Shown here piece by piece: positions 24,307 to 33,300 of a stretch of 37,439 nucleotides of DNA. This DNA is from Myxococcaceae bacterium (GTDB lineage: Bacteria; Myxococcota; Myxococcia; Myxococcales; Myxococcaceae): contig JALOQF010000021.1 in the NCBI GenBank assembly GCA_025459425.1, positions 1-37,439 of the forward strand. Direction: 5' to 3'. Made by a program: the position numbers and the translations under genes. The notes under the pieces are model-generated. The model made no database searches. It was given only the letters and a program-made list of their open reading frames with translations, and was not told the DNA's origin. How positions within the stretch are numbered: the first letter of the stretch is position 1; each line of letters begins with the position of its first letter.

Positions 24307-24915
24307 ATGGGCAAGGGAGAGCAGACCCGTCAGCTCATCGTCGACCGGGCGCTCACCATGGCGCAGCGCATCGGCCTCGAGCAGGTGACGCTGGGGGTGC
24401 TAGCCGACGAGCTCGACCTCTCGAAGAGCGGGCTGTTCGCGCACTTCAAGTCCAAGGAGCAGCTGCAGCTCGAGGTGGTCGCCGAGGCGGTCGCGCGCTT
24501 CACCAGCACCGTCATTCTCCCGGCGCTCAAGGCGCCCCGTGGGCTGCCGCGGGTGCAGCAGCTCTTCGAGGGCTACCTGCGGTGGATTGACAGCGCGAGC
24601 GGCTCGAGCGCGCACACCGGCGGCTGCATTCTGATGGCGTTCTCGTACGAGTACGACGACCGTCCCGGCCCGGTGCACGACGCCATTCAGAAGGCCATGC
24701 AGGACTGGCTGGACTGCATCGCGCGCGTCGCGAAGACGGCCGTCGACGCCGGTGAGCTCGCGGCGGGCCTCGACGTGAAGCAGTTCGCCTTCGAGTTCGA
24801 CGGCCTGCTGATGGCCTTCCACCACGCGTTCAAGCTGCACCGGAACCCGCGCGCCGAACCGATGGCCCGCAAGGCCCTCGCGCACCTGCTCGAGCGCTCG
24901 ACGCCCACCCGATGA
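24307..24915 (+). CDS. TetR/AcrR family transcriptional regulator
   Basis: The protein has 202 residues. The N-terminal DNA-binding domain includes TRQLIVDRALTMAQRIGLEQ and the helix-turn-helix VLADELDLSKSGLFAHFKSK (about residues 31-50), a textbook TetR pattern. The C-terminal part is a helical ligand and dimer domain with HTGGCILMAFSYEYDDRPGP. A perfect palindrome just upstream is the likely operator. Its stop overlaps a possible start of the alpha/beta hydrolase gene (ATGA at 24912), so the pair forms an operon in which the regulator probably senses a small hydrophobic compound. Ligand unknown. Confidence 0.93.
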   Translation: MGKGEQTRQLIVDRALTMAQRIGLEQVTLGVLADELDLSKSGLFAHFKSKEQLQLEVVAEAVARFTSTVILPALKAPRGLPRVQQLFEGYLRWIDSASGSSAHTGGCILMAFSYEYDDRPGPVHDAIQKAMQDWLDCIARVAKTAVDAGELAAGLDVKQFAFEFDGLLMAFHHAFKLHRNPRAEPMARKALAHLLERSTPTR

Positions 24916-24938
24916 CCCCACCACCCGAGGAGCCCGCC

Positions 24939-25799
24939 ATGGAGCGCCAGACCCACCCACAAAATAGCACGACCGGTCGCATTTCTGTTCCGGTCCTGCT
25001 CCGCTCGGCGATGACGGCGATGCACGTGGTCGCGCCACCGCTCGCGGCGACGGTCGCGCGGTCGCTCTATTTCCGCCCCCGGCGCCTTGGGCTGCGCACG
25101 GCCGAGCGCGAGGTGTTGCTCCAGGCGACGCGGTTCACCCTCGAAGACGAGGGCGCCGAGGTGGTGGCGCACTCGTGGGGCCAGGGCCCGGCCGTCGCGC
25201 TCGTCCACGGGTGGAGCGGGAACCTCGGGCAGCTCACCCCGATGGTCGAGCCGCTCCTGAAGGCAGGCTTCCGCGTGGTGGGGTTCGACTGGCCGGGCCA
25301 CGGCGAGTCCGAGGGCACGGCGTCATCGCTGCTCCACGCCAGCCGGGTGCTGCAGGCGCTCGAGCAGGTCGTCGGCCCCCTGCACGGCGTGGTGGCGCAC
25401 AGCTTCGGCGCGGCGGCGACGATTCACGCCTGCAGCCTCGGGCTCGCCGCCAGGCGGTTGGTCTTCTACGCGCCGGTGGCGCGGCTCGACGGCTACGTCT
25501 CGGCGTACACCGAGGCCTTCCGTTTCTCGGAGCGCCAGCGCTCGGACTTCCTCGAGGCCTGCGCCCGCTGGCTGCACGCGCCGTTCACGGAGTTCGAGCC
25601 GCTCCACGTCGCCACGCGCGTCGACCGCGCCGCGCTCGTCTTTCACAGCACCGACGACCGCGAGGTGGCGTTCGACGACGCGCGCCGGCTCTCGACGGTC
25701 CTCGGGGCCGAGCTGCGAACGCTGGAAGGCCTCGGGCACCGGCGCCTGCTGAGGGACGAGCGCTCCCTCGCCGAGACGGTGGCCTTCCTCTCACGGTGA
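24939..25799 (+). CDS. Alpha/beta hydrolase
   Basis: The protein has 286 residues from ATG 24939, chosen because GAGGAG lies six bases upstream; the ATG at 24912, overlapping the TetR stop, would add nine residues. HGWSG (His90) gives the oxyanion region, DWPGHGES follows, and the nucleophile elbow is AHSFG (Ser155, Ala in place of the first Gly). Asp240 in FHSTDDREV and His267 in EGLGHRRLL complete the triad. An N-terminal hydrophobic helix (about 20-42) may attach it to the membrane. Co-expression with the TetR regulator suggests a detoxifying or lipid-modifying esterase. Substrate unknown. Confidence 0.88.
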   Translation: MERQTHPQNSTTGRISVPVLLRSAMTAMHVVAPPLAATVARSLYFRPRRLGLRTAEREVLLQATRFTLEDEGAEVVAHSWGQGPAVALVHGWSGNLGQLTPMVEPLLKAGFRVVGFDWPGHGESEGTASSLLHASRVLQALEQVVGPLHGVVAHSFGAAATIHACSLGLAARRLVFYAPVARLDGYVSAYTEAFRFSERQRSDFLEACARWLHAPFTEFEPLHVATRVDRAALVFHSTDDREVAFDDARRLSTVLGAELRTLEGLGHRRLLRDERSLAETVAFLSR

Positions 25800-25814
25800 G
25801 CGCGCCTCGGCGGC

Positions 25815-26672
25815 TCACACCAGCGTCGAGAGCGCGTCGAAGAGCGACGTCGTGCCGCGCTTGACCTGGTGCGGGTGCGAGAAGTGGAGCAGCCCACGCC
25901 CCTGCGCCTTCGAGCGCTCCGCGTAGGCCTCGGCCAGCATCGGGGGAACGCCAGCGGCGACGTGGAAGGCGACCTCGCTGTCGGCGAGGTGCTCGACGGC
26001 CTTGATGGGCTGCTTGAGGAGCGCGGAGAGCGCGGCGGCGACCTCTTCGGCCGACCAGTTCGACGCGCCCGCAATCTCGAGCACGTGCGTGCCGGGCTTG
26101 TGGAGCTCCATCGCCTCGGCGGTGAGCATGCCCACGTCCTTCGCGCCAATCTGCGGCACGGCGAGGTGCGGGTTGCCGAAGACCGGCAGCGTGCCCGAGT
26201 CCATCGCGCCGAGGAGCAGCGGCTCCCAGCGTTCGAGGGCGAGGGCCGCGCGCACGAAGGTGACGCTGGGCGCGGCGCCGGTGAGGGCGAGCTCGGCGCG
26301 GTGGAGCGCGGTGATGGGGCCCGTGCCCGCGGGGTGCTGGGCGCCGATGGACGAGAGGAACGCGACCGAGGCCACCTTCGACTTCGACACCGCGGCGGCG
26401 AGCGACTTCGTCATGACGTCCTGGGCGACGAAGAAGTCGGCGCCGGGCGGCGGCGTGGGGAGCAACAGGAAGACGCCCGAGAGGCCCTGCAGCGCCTTCA
26501 CCATCGAGGGCTCGTCCAGCAGGTCGACGACGGCGACTTCGCAGCGGCGGGCCTTCCAGGGCTCTCCAGTGGCCTCGTCACGCACGAGCACGCGCACCTT
26601 CTGCCCGCGCTTGAGCAGCGCATCAGCGGTAGCCGCGCCAACCCGTCCTTTGACTCCAGCGACTGCGTACAT
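25815..26672 (-). CDS. NmrA-like NAD(P)-binding oxidoreductase
   Basis: The protein has 285 residues from ATG 26672. The N terminus MYAVAGVKGRVGAATADALLKRG has the Gly-rich dinucleotide loop of atypical short-chain dehydrogenases, followed by KVRVLVRDEATG and VAVVDLLDEPSMVKALQGLSGVFLLLP, which is the NmrA/HSCARG signature order. No Tyr-x3-Lys catalytic pair is obvious, which is usual for this branch; it may be a redox sensor or a quinone-type reductase. It converges with the alpha/beta hydrolase gene 15 bp away and is divergent from the next gene. Confidence 0.88.
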   Translation of the reverse strand: MYAVAGVKGRVGAATADALLKRGQKVRVLVRDEATGEPWKARRCEVAVVDLLDEPSMVKALQGLSGVFLLLPTPPPGADFFVAQDVMTKSLAAAVSKSKVASVAFLSSIGAQHPAGTGPITALHRAELALTGAAPSVTFVRAALALERWEPLLLGAMDSGTLPVFGNPHLAVPQIGAKDVGMLTAEAMELHKPGTHVLEIAGASNWSAEEVAAALSALLKQPIKAVEHLADSEVAFHVAAGVPPMLAEAYAERSKAQGRGLLHFSHPHQVKRGTTSLFDALSTLV

Positions 26673-26876
26673 GGGGACCCCCGGCGGTGGAGGGCCACCA
26701 TGCGCCCACGCGGGCGCGGTGACCCGGCAATTCGTGCAACGCACCCGGACGTGACGGCGTCCTCGAGCCGGCGGTCGAGGCCTCGAGCCCGGGCCCCAGA
26801 CATCGGCGCGACGACCCGACCGAAGCCGCTCACGAAGGCTGGGCGAAGACTTCGCGGTGCGCTGTGCTCGAGTCCG

Positions 26877-28298
26877 ATGACGGCGCTTCTCTGTGTGCTC
26901 GTGCCTCTCGTCGCCGGCGTGGCGCTGGCGCTCCAGGTGCGACGGTGGGTGCTGGCGCCCGCGCAGCTGCCCACCACCGGAGTGTTCGCCAGCGGGCCGA
27001 CGCTGTCCGACGTGCAGCGCCACCGGCCCCTCGACGAGGCGACGTTGCGCCAACTGGACCTGGGGCCCGACGTCGAACGAATCGTGCGGCTGTACCACGC
27101 TGGCCGGCTGTCGCCTGGCCTCGTGCTCGAGCACCTCTCGGTCGAGTCCCGCGTCGACGAAGCCACGACGTCGTCGGTGCTGCACCAGCGCTACGCCTGG
27201 CGCGATGCCGAGGGCCGGGTGCACGAGAGGCGAACCGACGACCCGACCTCAGGGCTCCTCAACCGCACCTTCGAGCCGCGTCACCGGGAAGACCCGTTCC
27301 TCGTCGCGTGGGACCCACACTCGCGCGACCACGTCGTCTTCTACGCGCAGGGCGGCGTGCGACGCGCTGGTGCTGCAGCGCCGCGGCCGCCACACCGCCC
27401 GATGTCGCGCCCGCCCGAGGCGATGACGGCGGCTGGGCTCGAGGCGTCGCTGCCCGATGCCGTGGGAGACGACGACGCGCTGGCGGTGCTGGCCGACCGG
27501 CTCGTCGAGCTGGGCGACCCACGGGGCGCGCTCGTGTCGATGCAGCTGCGTCAGCCTGTCGGCGCCCCGCCCTCACCCGAGGCCCTCGCGCTCATCTGGG
27601 CAAACTGGCGCGCGTGGGTGCCGCCGGGCGTCGCGACGATGAACTGGCGCTTCGAGCGGGGCGTGCTGGCGGAAGCCACGTGGGCCGAGGCCACCGACGC
27701 CAGCCACCCGGCCTGGAGCACGGTGCGGGTGCTGGCCGTCGAAGCGCCTGCGAACCTCGACGACGTGGCGAGCCCCTTCGCTGGAGCGCTCCCTGCGCTG
27801 GAAGAGGTGCGAGCCCTCAGTGCGGCCGCGCTGGGCCGCCTTCCCGAGCGCCACGCCCGGCGACTGCGCACGCTGGGCCTCTCGTTCCGCAGCGACGAAG
27901 CACCGTTCGCCGCGCTCGAGCGCCTGCGCTCGTTCCCCGCGCTGGAGCGCGTCGTGCTCGAGCGACCAGCGATGTTGGCGGCTCCCGTCGAGGCGGTGGT
28001 GCGCGCGGTGGACGCCTGGCGTGGACCGGCGCTGACCGAGCTGTGGTTGCCGGAGCAGCCAGTCCACCTGCCGACGGTGCAGGCCCAGCTGCTCACCATG
28101 AGCCGCCCGCTGTCGGTGCACTTCGTCTTCGGCCTGCCGCCCGCGCGGGCCCGGGCGTTCGCTACGGCGTGGGTGTCGGTGCAGGCGTCGGGGCTGACGC
28201 TGCACACACGAGGGGCCGACCCGGTGTTCGTCTCACGTGCCCAGCAGGTGATGGTGAACGCGGGCGTGGCGCGGCCGACCGTCGTGCTCGAGCCGTGA
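26877..28298 (+). CDS. TIGR02996-like protein with N-terminal membrane helix
   Basis: The protein has 473 residues from ATG 26877. One membrane helix lies at residues 1-20 (MTALLCVLVPLVAGVALALQ). The middle segment DDALAVLADRLVELGDPRGALV (about residues 200-222) matches the TIGR02996 motif common in myxobacteria and planctomycetes, where it precedes leucine-rich repeats. The C-terminal half indeed has irregular Leu-rich repeats (LPALEEVRALS, FPALERVVLERP, ALTELWLPE). The role is presumably protein binding; no catalytic motif is visible. It is divergent from the NmrA-like gene across 204 bp. Confidence 0.7.
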   Translation: MTALLCVLVPLVAGVALALQVRRWVLAPAQLPTTGVFASGPTLSDVQRHRPLDEATLRQLDLGPDVERIVRLYHAGRLSPGLVLEHLSVESRVDEATTSSVLHQRYAWRDAEGRVHERRTDDPTSGLLNRTFEPRHREDPFLVAWDPHSRDHVVFYAQGGVRRAGAAAPRPPHRPMSRPPEAMTAAGLEASLPDAVGDDDALAVLADRLVELGDPRGALVSMQLRQPVGAPPSPEALALIWANWRAWVPPGVATMNWRFERGVLAEATWAEATDASHPAWSTVRVLAVEAPANLDDVASPFAGALPALEEVRALSAAALGRLPERHARRLRTLGLSFRSDEAPFAALERLRSFPALERVVLERPAMLAAPVEAVVRAVDAWRGPALTELWLPEQPVHLPTVQAQLLTMSRPLSVHFVFGLPPARARAFATAWVSVQASGLTLHTRGADPVFVSRAQQVMVNAGVARPTVVLEP

Positions 28299-28346
28299 GG
28301 TTTTCGGCGTCACCCGCCTGGTGCGACGCGTGCGAGGCTGTGCGCC

Positions 28347-29024
28347 ATGGCGGCGTGTTGGCAGCAGGTCGACGACTTCGAGGCGCTCCTCGAGCCCTTC
28401 ACACCGGCGGTCAATGCGCGCCGCCTTCCTCGGACGCTCGCCGGTGACTTCCAGGGGCTCGCCGAACGCCTGCGGCCGCGCGCCGAGGCAGAGGGTGGCC
28501 TGCTCGTGCTCTCCGAAGCAATGCTGCGCGAGGTGACGGACGCCGACCCGCGCGCGATGGCCACCCTGCTTGACGACCTGCGGCGGCTCGAGGCGCTCGG
28601 ACGCGAACCCCAGCTCAACGTCGTCACCCGCTACCCGCGCGACGAACGTGGGCTCGGCTTCCCGGTCGACGTGTACTCGTTTCACGTCGACCGCGCGCCC
28701 GTCGATGCAGACACTTTTCTGTGCACCTACGCGGGCGCGTGCTCCGAGGGGCTCGAACCTTCTGACGCCGAACGGTTGATCGACGACCCCACGCTCCGCG
28801 CGGCGTTGAGAGCCCACCATGGACAGGACGACGGCTTCGAAGCCTTCCTGTCCGAGGGCTGCTTCGACCTCAACTACCGGCGCAGGCCCGGAGCGGCCCC
28901 CTTCTCCTTCGGGCTGGGGCACCTGTGGCGCCTGGCCGTGGCCTCGCCCGGCGCCACGGCGCCACCCTGCATTCATCGGGCGCCGGATGAAGGCGGGCAG
29001 CCGCGGTTGCTGCTCATCGCCTGA
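28347..29024 (+). CDS. Possible Fe(II)-type (DUF1826-like) protein
   Basis: The protein has 225 residues. A FHVDRAP segment (His113, Asp115) is followed by DTFLCTYAGACSEGLEP, and a distal His210-Arg211 lies in CIHRAPDEGGQPRLLLIA. The HxD...H order and the TY-x-G context resemble DUF1826 and, more distantly, the metal triad of 2-oxoglutarate dioxygenases. There is no signal peptide, so it is probably cytoplasmic. The gap to the previous gene is only 48 bp, suggesting co-transcription. The enzymatic role is inferred only from residue spacing. Confidence 0.7.
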   Translation: MAACWQQVDDFEALLEPFTPAVNARRLPRTLAGDFQGLAERLRPRAEAEGGLLVLSEAMLREVTDADPRAMATLLDDLRRLEALGREPQLNVVTRYPRDERGLGFPVDVYSFHVDRAPVDADTFLCTYAGACSEGLEPSDAERLIDDPTLRAALRAHHGQDDGFEAFLSEGCFDLNYRRRPGAAPFSFGLGHLWRLAVASPGATAPPCIHRAPDEGGQPRLLLIA

Positions 29025-29077
29025 GCGCTGGGCGTGCACGGCACGTCGGGGAGCGCAGACTCGTTCGTCAGCGCGGC

Positions 29078-29878
29078 ATGCGACTCATCTCGGTCGAACC
29101 ACAGCCCTTCTTTCGACTCCGGTACCTGAACGCTGCCCGCGGCGGTGGCACCACGAGCGAGCTGTTGCCGTTTCATCGCGGCACGGTCGACGTGTTGCCG
29201 CCACCGCTCGAAGGCCTCGTGCTGGCCGCCGACCTGCAAGGGGTCGTCCCTCACCCGCGCACGAGGGAATCGGCGCTGCTGGGCGTCGCCGTCGTCGAGG
29301 CGCTCTCGGCGCTCGGGGTTCCGGCGCTCAAGACCTGCGGGGCGCTGCTCGCCGGCGACCTCTACTCGGTGCCCGAAGCGAATCGGAGAGGTGGCTTCGG
29401 TGACGTGAAGCCCGTGTGGAGCGCCTTCGCCTCGCGCTTCCGCTGGGTCGTTGGAGTGGCCGGGAATCACGACGACGTGACGCAGGTGAGGAACCTGCCG
29501 AACACCGAAGTGCTCGACGTGAGCGTCGTCGAACGTGACGGGCTGCGCATCGGAGGCGTGGGACTCGTCGCCGGAGATGCGAACAAGCCAGGCCGGCGCA
29601 GCGAGGCAGAACAAGTCGCAGGTCTCGAGCTGGTGATGGCCGAGCGCCCTGACGTCGTCGTCCTGCATGAAGGGCCTTCGGGGCCCGAGGGCTTTCCAGG
29701 GAACCCGGCCCTCCGTGCGGGAACGGGTGACGCGCTCGTCGTCTGTGGGCACGTCCACTGGCCGAGCGCGCGTTGGGCCGACGACGCGTCCATCGTGAAC
29801 GTCTGCGAACGCGTGCTCGTCCTCACGGCTTCGCCGCCTCGAGCACCAGCGCAACGACGTCGACGAAGCGCTTTCTGA
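29078..29878 (+). CDS. Metallophosphoesterase (calcineurin-like)
   Basis: The protein has 266 residues. The metal-binding motifs appear in order: AADLQG (about 49-54) in place of the usual D-x-H, LLAGDLY, GNHDD (129-133), a VVLHEGPSG loop and the closing VVCGHVHW. The first motif is Asp-Leu-Gln, lacking the typical His. The last 15 residues are Arg/Ala-rich and read through sequence unlike the rest of the protein, so the native end may be near 29835. The substrate (cyclic nucleotide, protein or nucleic acid phosphate) is not evident. A 116-bp copy of its centre occurs again downstream at 29983. Confidence 0.85.
   Translation: MRLISVEPQPFFRLRYLNAARGGGTTSELLPFHRGTVDVLPPPLEGLVLAADLQGVVPHPRTRESALLGVAVVEALSALGVPALKTCGALLAGDLYSVPEANRRGGFGDVKPVWSAFASRFRWVVGVAGNHDDVTQVRNLPNTEVLDVSVVERDGLRIGGVGLVAGDANKPGRRSEAEQVAGLELVMAERPDVVVLHEGPSGPEGFPGNPALRAGTGDALVVCGHVHWPSARWADDASIVNVCERVLVLTASPPRAPAQRRRRSAF
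29428..29543 (+). repeat. 116-bp direct repeat, copy 1 (inside the metallophosphoesterase)
   Basis: This segment of the metallophosphoesterase gene, covering the GNHDD active-site motif, is repeated 555 bp downstream with three mismatches over 116 bp. It is the presumed parent copy because it sits in a complete gene. Confidence 0.95.
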
Positions 29879-30300
29879 CGTTCGAGGCGCGCGTTGACGC
29901 TGCGCGCTCGAGCCCTGCGACACGAGGGCGAGCAGCGGCCCCACCCCATCGACTGTTCTCGACCTCTCGGGCCCATCGTGACCGCCTCGCGCTTCCGCTG
30001 GGTCGTTGGAGTGGCCGGGAATCACGACGACGTGACGCAGGTGAGGACCCTGCCGAACGCCGAAATGCTCGACGTGAGCGTCGTCGAACGTGACGGGCCG
30101 CACCAGGTCCAGCCACGCCGGTGAACGTCGACCCGATGGTGCGAGGCAGCAGCGCTCCCCGGTGCACTTCGGCCAGCGCCGCCTTCCTCCACAAGCCAGT
30201 GACGTCACCGACGACGTGTGCACCACGGCCGAGTGCCCCATCGGACCTGCCTCGCGGCCTGCCAGGTCGGAGCGGTGGGCGGCAGCAGCGCTGTCGTGCC
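29879..30300. other. 422-bp spacer between metallophosphoesterase and Asp-box lipoprotein
   Basis: This spacer lies between convergent genes. It contains the second copy of the 116-bp metallophosphoesterase segment (29983-30098), a perfect 10-bp palindrome GTGACGTCAC at 30199-30208, and otherwise no feature I can support. A minus-strand open stretch ending at 29823 reads NVRKRFVDVVALVLEAAKP, protein-like but without a start; it may be the tail of a decayed gene. Confidence 0.55.
29983..30124 (+). pseudogene. Partial duplicate of metallophosphoesterase (GNHDD segment)
   Basis: Bases 29983-30098 repeat 29428-29543 at 113 of 116 positions and keep the same reading frame, giving SRFRWVVGVAGNHDD and so on, then diverge and stop at 30122-30124. 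There is no start region, no upstream motifs and no C-terminal GHVHW, so it cannot make a working enzyme. The high identity means the duplication or gene conversion is recent. Everything between the copies is unrelated to the parent gene. Confidence 0.85.
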
Positions 30301-33300
30301 TCACCGACAGCAGAGCACGCCCGACTCACCGCGCTGCGGACACCCGGCCGCGCGCCCCGGCCCCGCGACCGACACGCTGCAACACTGCGAGGCGATGGCG
30401 CCGCGGTCGGAGAAGCAGGCCCCGCCATCGGCCACCACCCGACTGATGCTCGAGAGCGCGCCGCACGAGGCCCCGACGGCGGCGACGTTGTCGCGCGCGA
30501 CGTCATTCGAGCAATCGAGCGGCTCACACCCATCGAAGCCATCGACGCTGGCGCGGAAGGCGAAGCACCCGGGGAAGGCCGTGGCCTGCGTGAAGGACAG
30601 CGCGCGCACCGGTGCGTCGGCGTGGGTGCAGACGCGCCAGCCGGGGCCGCACAGCTGCTCTGCCGACGACGACGTGTCGAGGTCTCCCTGCCAGGTGCCG
30701 CCACATGCCGCCACGTCGGGGAAGACGAGCACGTCGGTGAAGCCCTCGCGCGTGCCGTCGGCGCAGCCCACCGAGAGCCCACCATCGCTCGCGCCCGGCG
30801 TCAGGCAGCGCCCCGCCACACAGGTGCCCGAGCACGGCTGGTTGCACGCGCCGCAGTGCTGCGCGCTCGACGTGATGGAGACACAGCCGCCACCACAGCG
30901 CTGCTGCCCGGGCGCGCACGCACGAGACACCATCGCCGTCGGCCGCATCTCGAAGGGCACGGTGCCATCGCGCACCCAGCGCACGGTCCCGTCGACGATG
31001 GGGCCGGCCCCGGCGTCCGCCCAGTTGGGCTCGATGAGGCCCGTGGTGCCCGGCTGACTCACCCGGTACACCGAGCCGGTCGTCTTCGGCTCGCTCGGCT
31101 GCACGATGGCGCCAATCGCGACGTACGAGGTCGATGGCTGCCATTCGGGCCAGTACGACGCCAGCGCCACCGACGCCCAGTTCGTCGGCACGGTGGCCCA
31201 CGTCTCGCCGTCGTCCTGAGAGACGAAGAGGGGCGGCGTGCCGGAGCCGTTGGCGAGGTAGAGCGCTCCATCGGCGCCGCGAGCCAGCGACACGAAGTTC
31301 GGCGACGACACCGTCGGCGCGCGCAGCGTCCACGTCCGTGCGCCGTCGAAGCTCCGGGCGATGGCGGTGGACGTCGCCACGAAGACGCTCGACGAGGGCG
31401 CCTCGCCGTACACGCCCTGGCTCCACCGCACCGCGCTGAACGAGCCGACGACGCCGCCATCGAGGAAGTACGTAGGCCCCATCGTGTGGGACAACAGCGT
31501 CGGTCCGCGGCCGGTGCGGTCGCTGATGAAGAAGGGCGAGAGGGCGAGTTCTGGCAGGAGCACCGAGATGACCCCGCCGTCCGGGCGCGGGGGGATGCTG
31601 ACCTGCACGGTGCCGTTCGGCGTCGGCCAGCCGGGCGTCCGCACACCAACGAAGTTGGGCGGTGCAAACGAGTGCGGGCCGTAGTCGAGCGGCAAACGCG
31701 CGAGCAGGCTGAAGCTGTTCCCGTTGTCGACGCTCCGCAGCAGGCCATGCAGTGGACTCCGCTGCGCCCCGGAGACGCTGAGGGTGATGGCGCCCGTGGC
31801 CTCGTCGATGTGCACGTCTTCGATGAGGCCGTTCATCTCACGCGTTCCGCTGAAGACGGCCGTCCAGGTGCGACCGTCCTGCGAGCGGTACAACGTCGCG
31901 TCAGCCTCGCTGATCGGCCGTACGAGGGCGAACAACCAGGTGCCATCAGGGCTGACATCGAGCCGCACCACCGGGGCCGGAAAGGTGGCGAGCTTCTGCC
32001 AGCGCCCGCCCAGAAACCCTGCGAGGGCGTACCGGTTGGTGGGCTGAAAGGGGGAGTTCTGCGGCCACTGCGCGCCCGCGACGTAGAGGCCACCCGAGAC
32101 ACACTCGCCCGCCGTGCACTGGGTGCCGGCAGGGCAGCTGACGCCCTCACAGGCCACCTCACGGCACTGGCCCTCGATGCGGGCGAACCCGGGCGCGCAG
32201 GGGTTGGTGGGCGCCCCCGTCGGCCAGCAGGTGCCATCGACGCAGAGCGCCGCGGGGCCGCAGTCACGCTCGACGCAGCGCTCGGAGACGCAGGCCCCCA
32301 GCACACAGACCGAGCCTGAGCGACACGGCCGGGTTGGACCGCACGACGTCGGCCAGCACCGGCCGTTCGCGCACGCCTCTCCAGGCCCGCAGGCCACGCC
32401 GGCGCAGCTCAGGGGACGACAGGTCATTCCATCACAGACATCTCCAGGGCGACATCGCCCAACAGGAGAACATGTATCAGAATAACACTGACCCAGATTA
32501 CACAGCGCACAAGACTGGAGCGCACAGACCGTCGAGCGGCAGGTGTCGTCGGCGGCGCACATGAAGCCGGGGCCGCAGAGGCCCTCGCAGGGAAGTCGGG
32601 CTCCAGCGTCAGGCGTCCCCGCATCTGGAGCACCTGCATCCAACGTCCCGGCATCGACCTGCCCGGCGTCTGGAATCCCAGCGTCGATCGTCCCAGCGTC
32701 GGGCGTCCCAGCGTCGAGCGTCCCGGCGTCGAGCGTCCCGGCGTCGGGCGTCCCGGCGTCGGGCGTCCCACCGTCGAGCGTCCCACCGTCGAGCGTCCCA
32801 CCGTCCGGAAGACCGGCGTCGCCTGAGCCACCGTCGAGCCGCTGCCCTGCGTCGAAGGCGACGACGGGGCCTGCGTCGAGCGGCAGCGAGGTCGATGGTC
32901 CGACGCTGAGCGCAATCACGCCGAGGTCATTCTCTCCCGCGAGCAGCAACTGCCGGCCCAGCGCGGCGCTCTGGTAGCCCTCCTTCTCCACGGCGAGCAC
33001 CCACGCGCCGCTCGGGAGCGGCCCCAGCGTGAAGGTGCCGTCGGGGCGCGTCTCGGTGCGCTCGGCCCCCGAAACAGACACGGCGCGCACGAGGGCCTGC
33101 GGGAGCGGCGCTCCGTCCGTCGTTCGCACCACGCCGATGGCCGTCGAGGCGAGGCTGGGCGTCGGCTCGAGGAGCACGTCTTCGGCGAGAGTGAACGCCT
33201 GCCCGGCCGCCAGCGTGACGGACCGGCTGTCGGGGCGGTAACCCGGCGTGAAGAACGAAAGCTCGAGCGAGCCCTCTGGCAGGCCCGACAAGACGAACGC

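Noticed and set aside
29983..30124. Second metallophosphoesterase gene
   Set aside because: Only the GNHDD segment is present; no start, no other motifs.
30121..32319. Long plus-strand open frame (about 730 codons) opposite the Asp-box lipoprotein
   Set aside because: Composition is Arg/Gly/Ala/His-rich and it lacks motifs; the minus strand holds clear Asp-box and Cys-rich domains.
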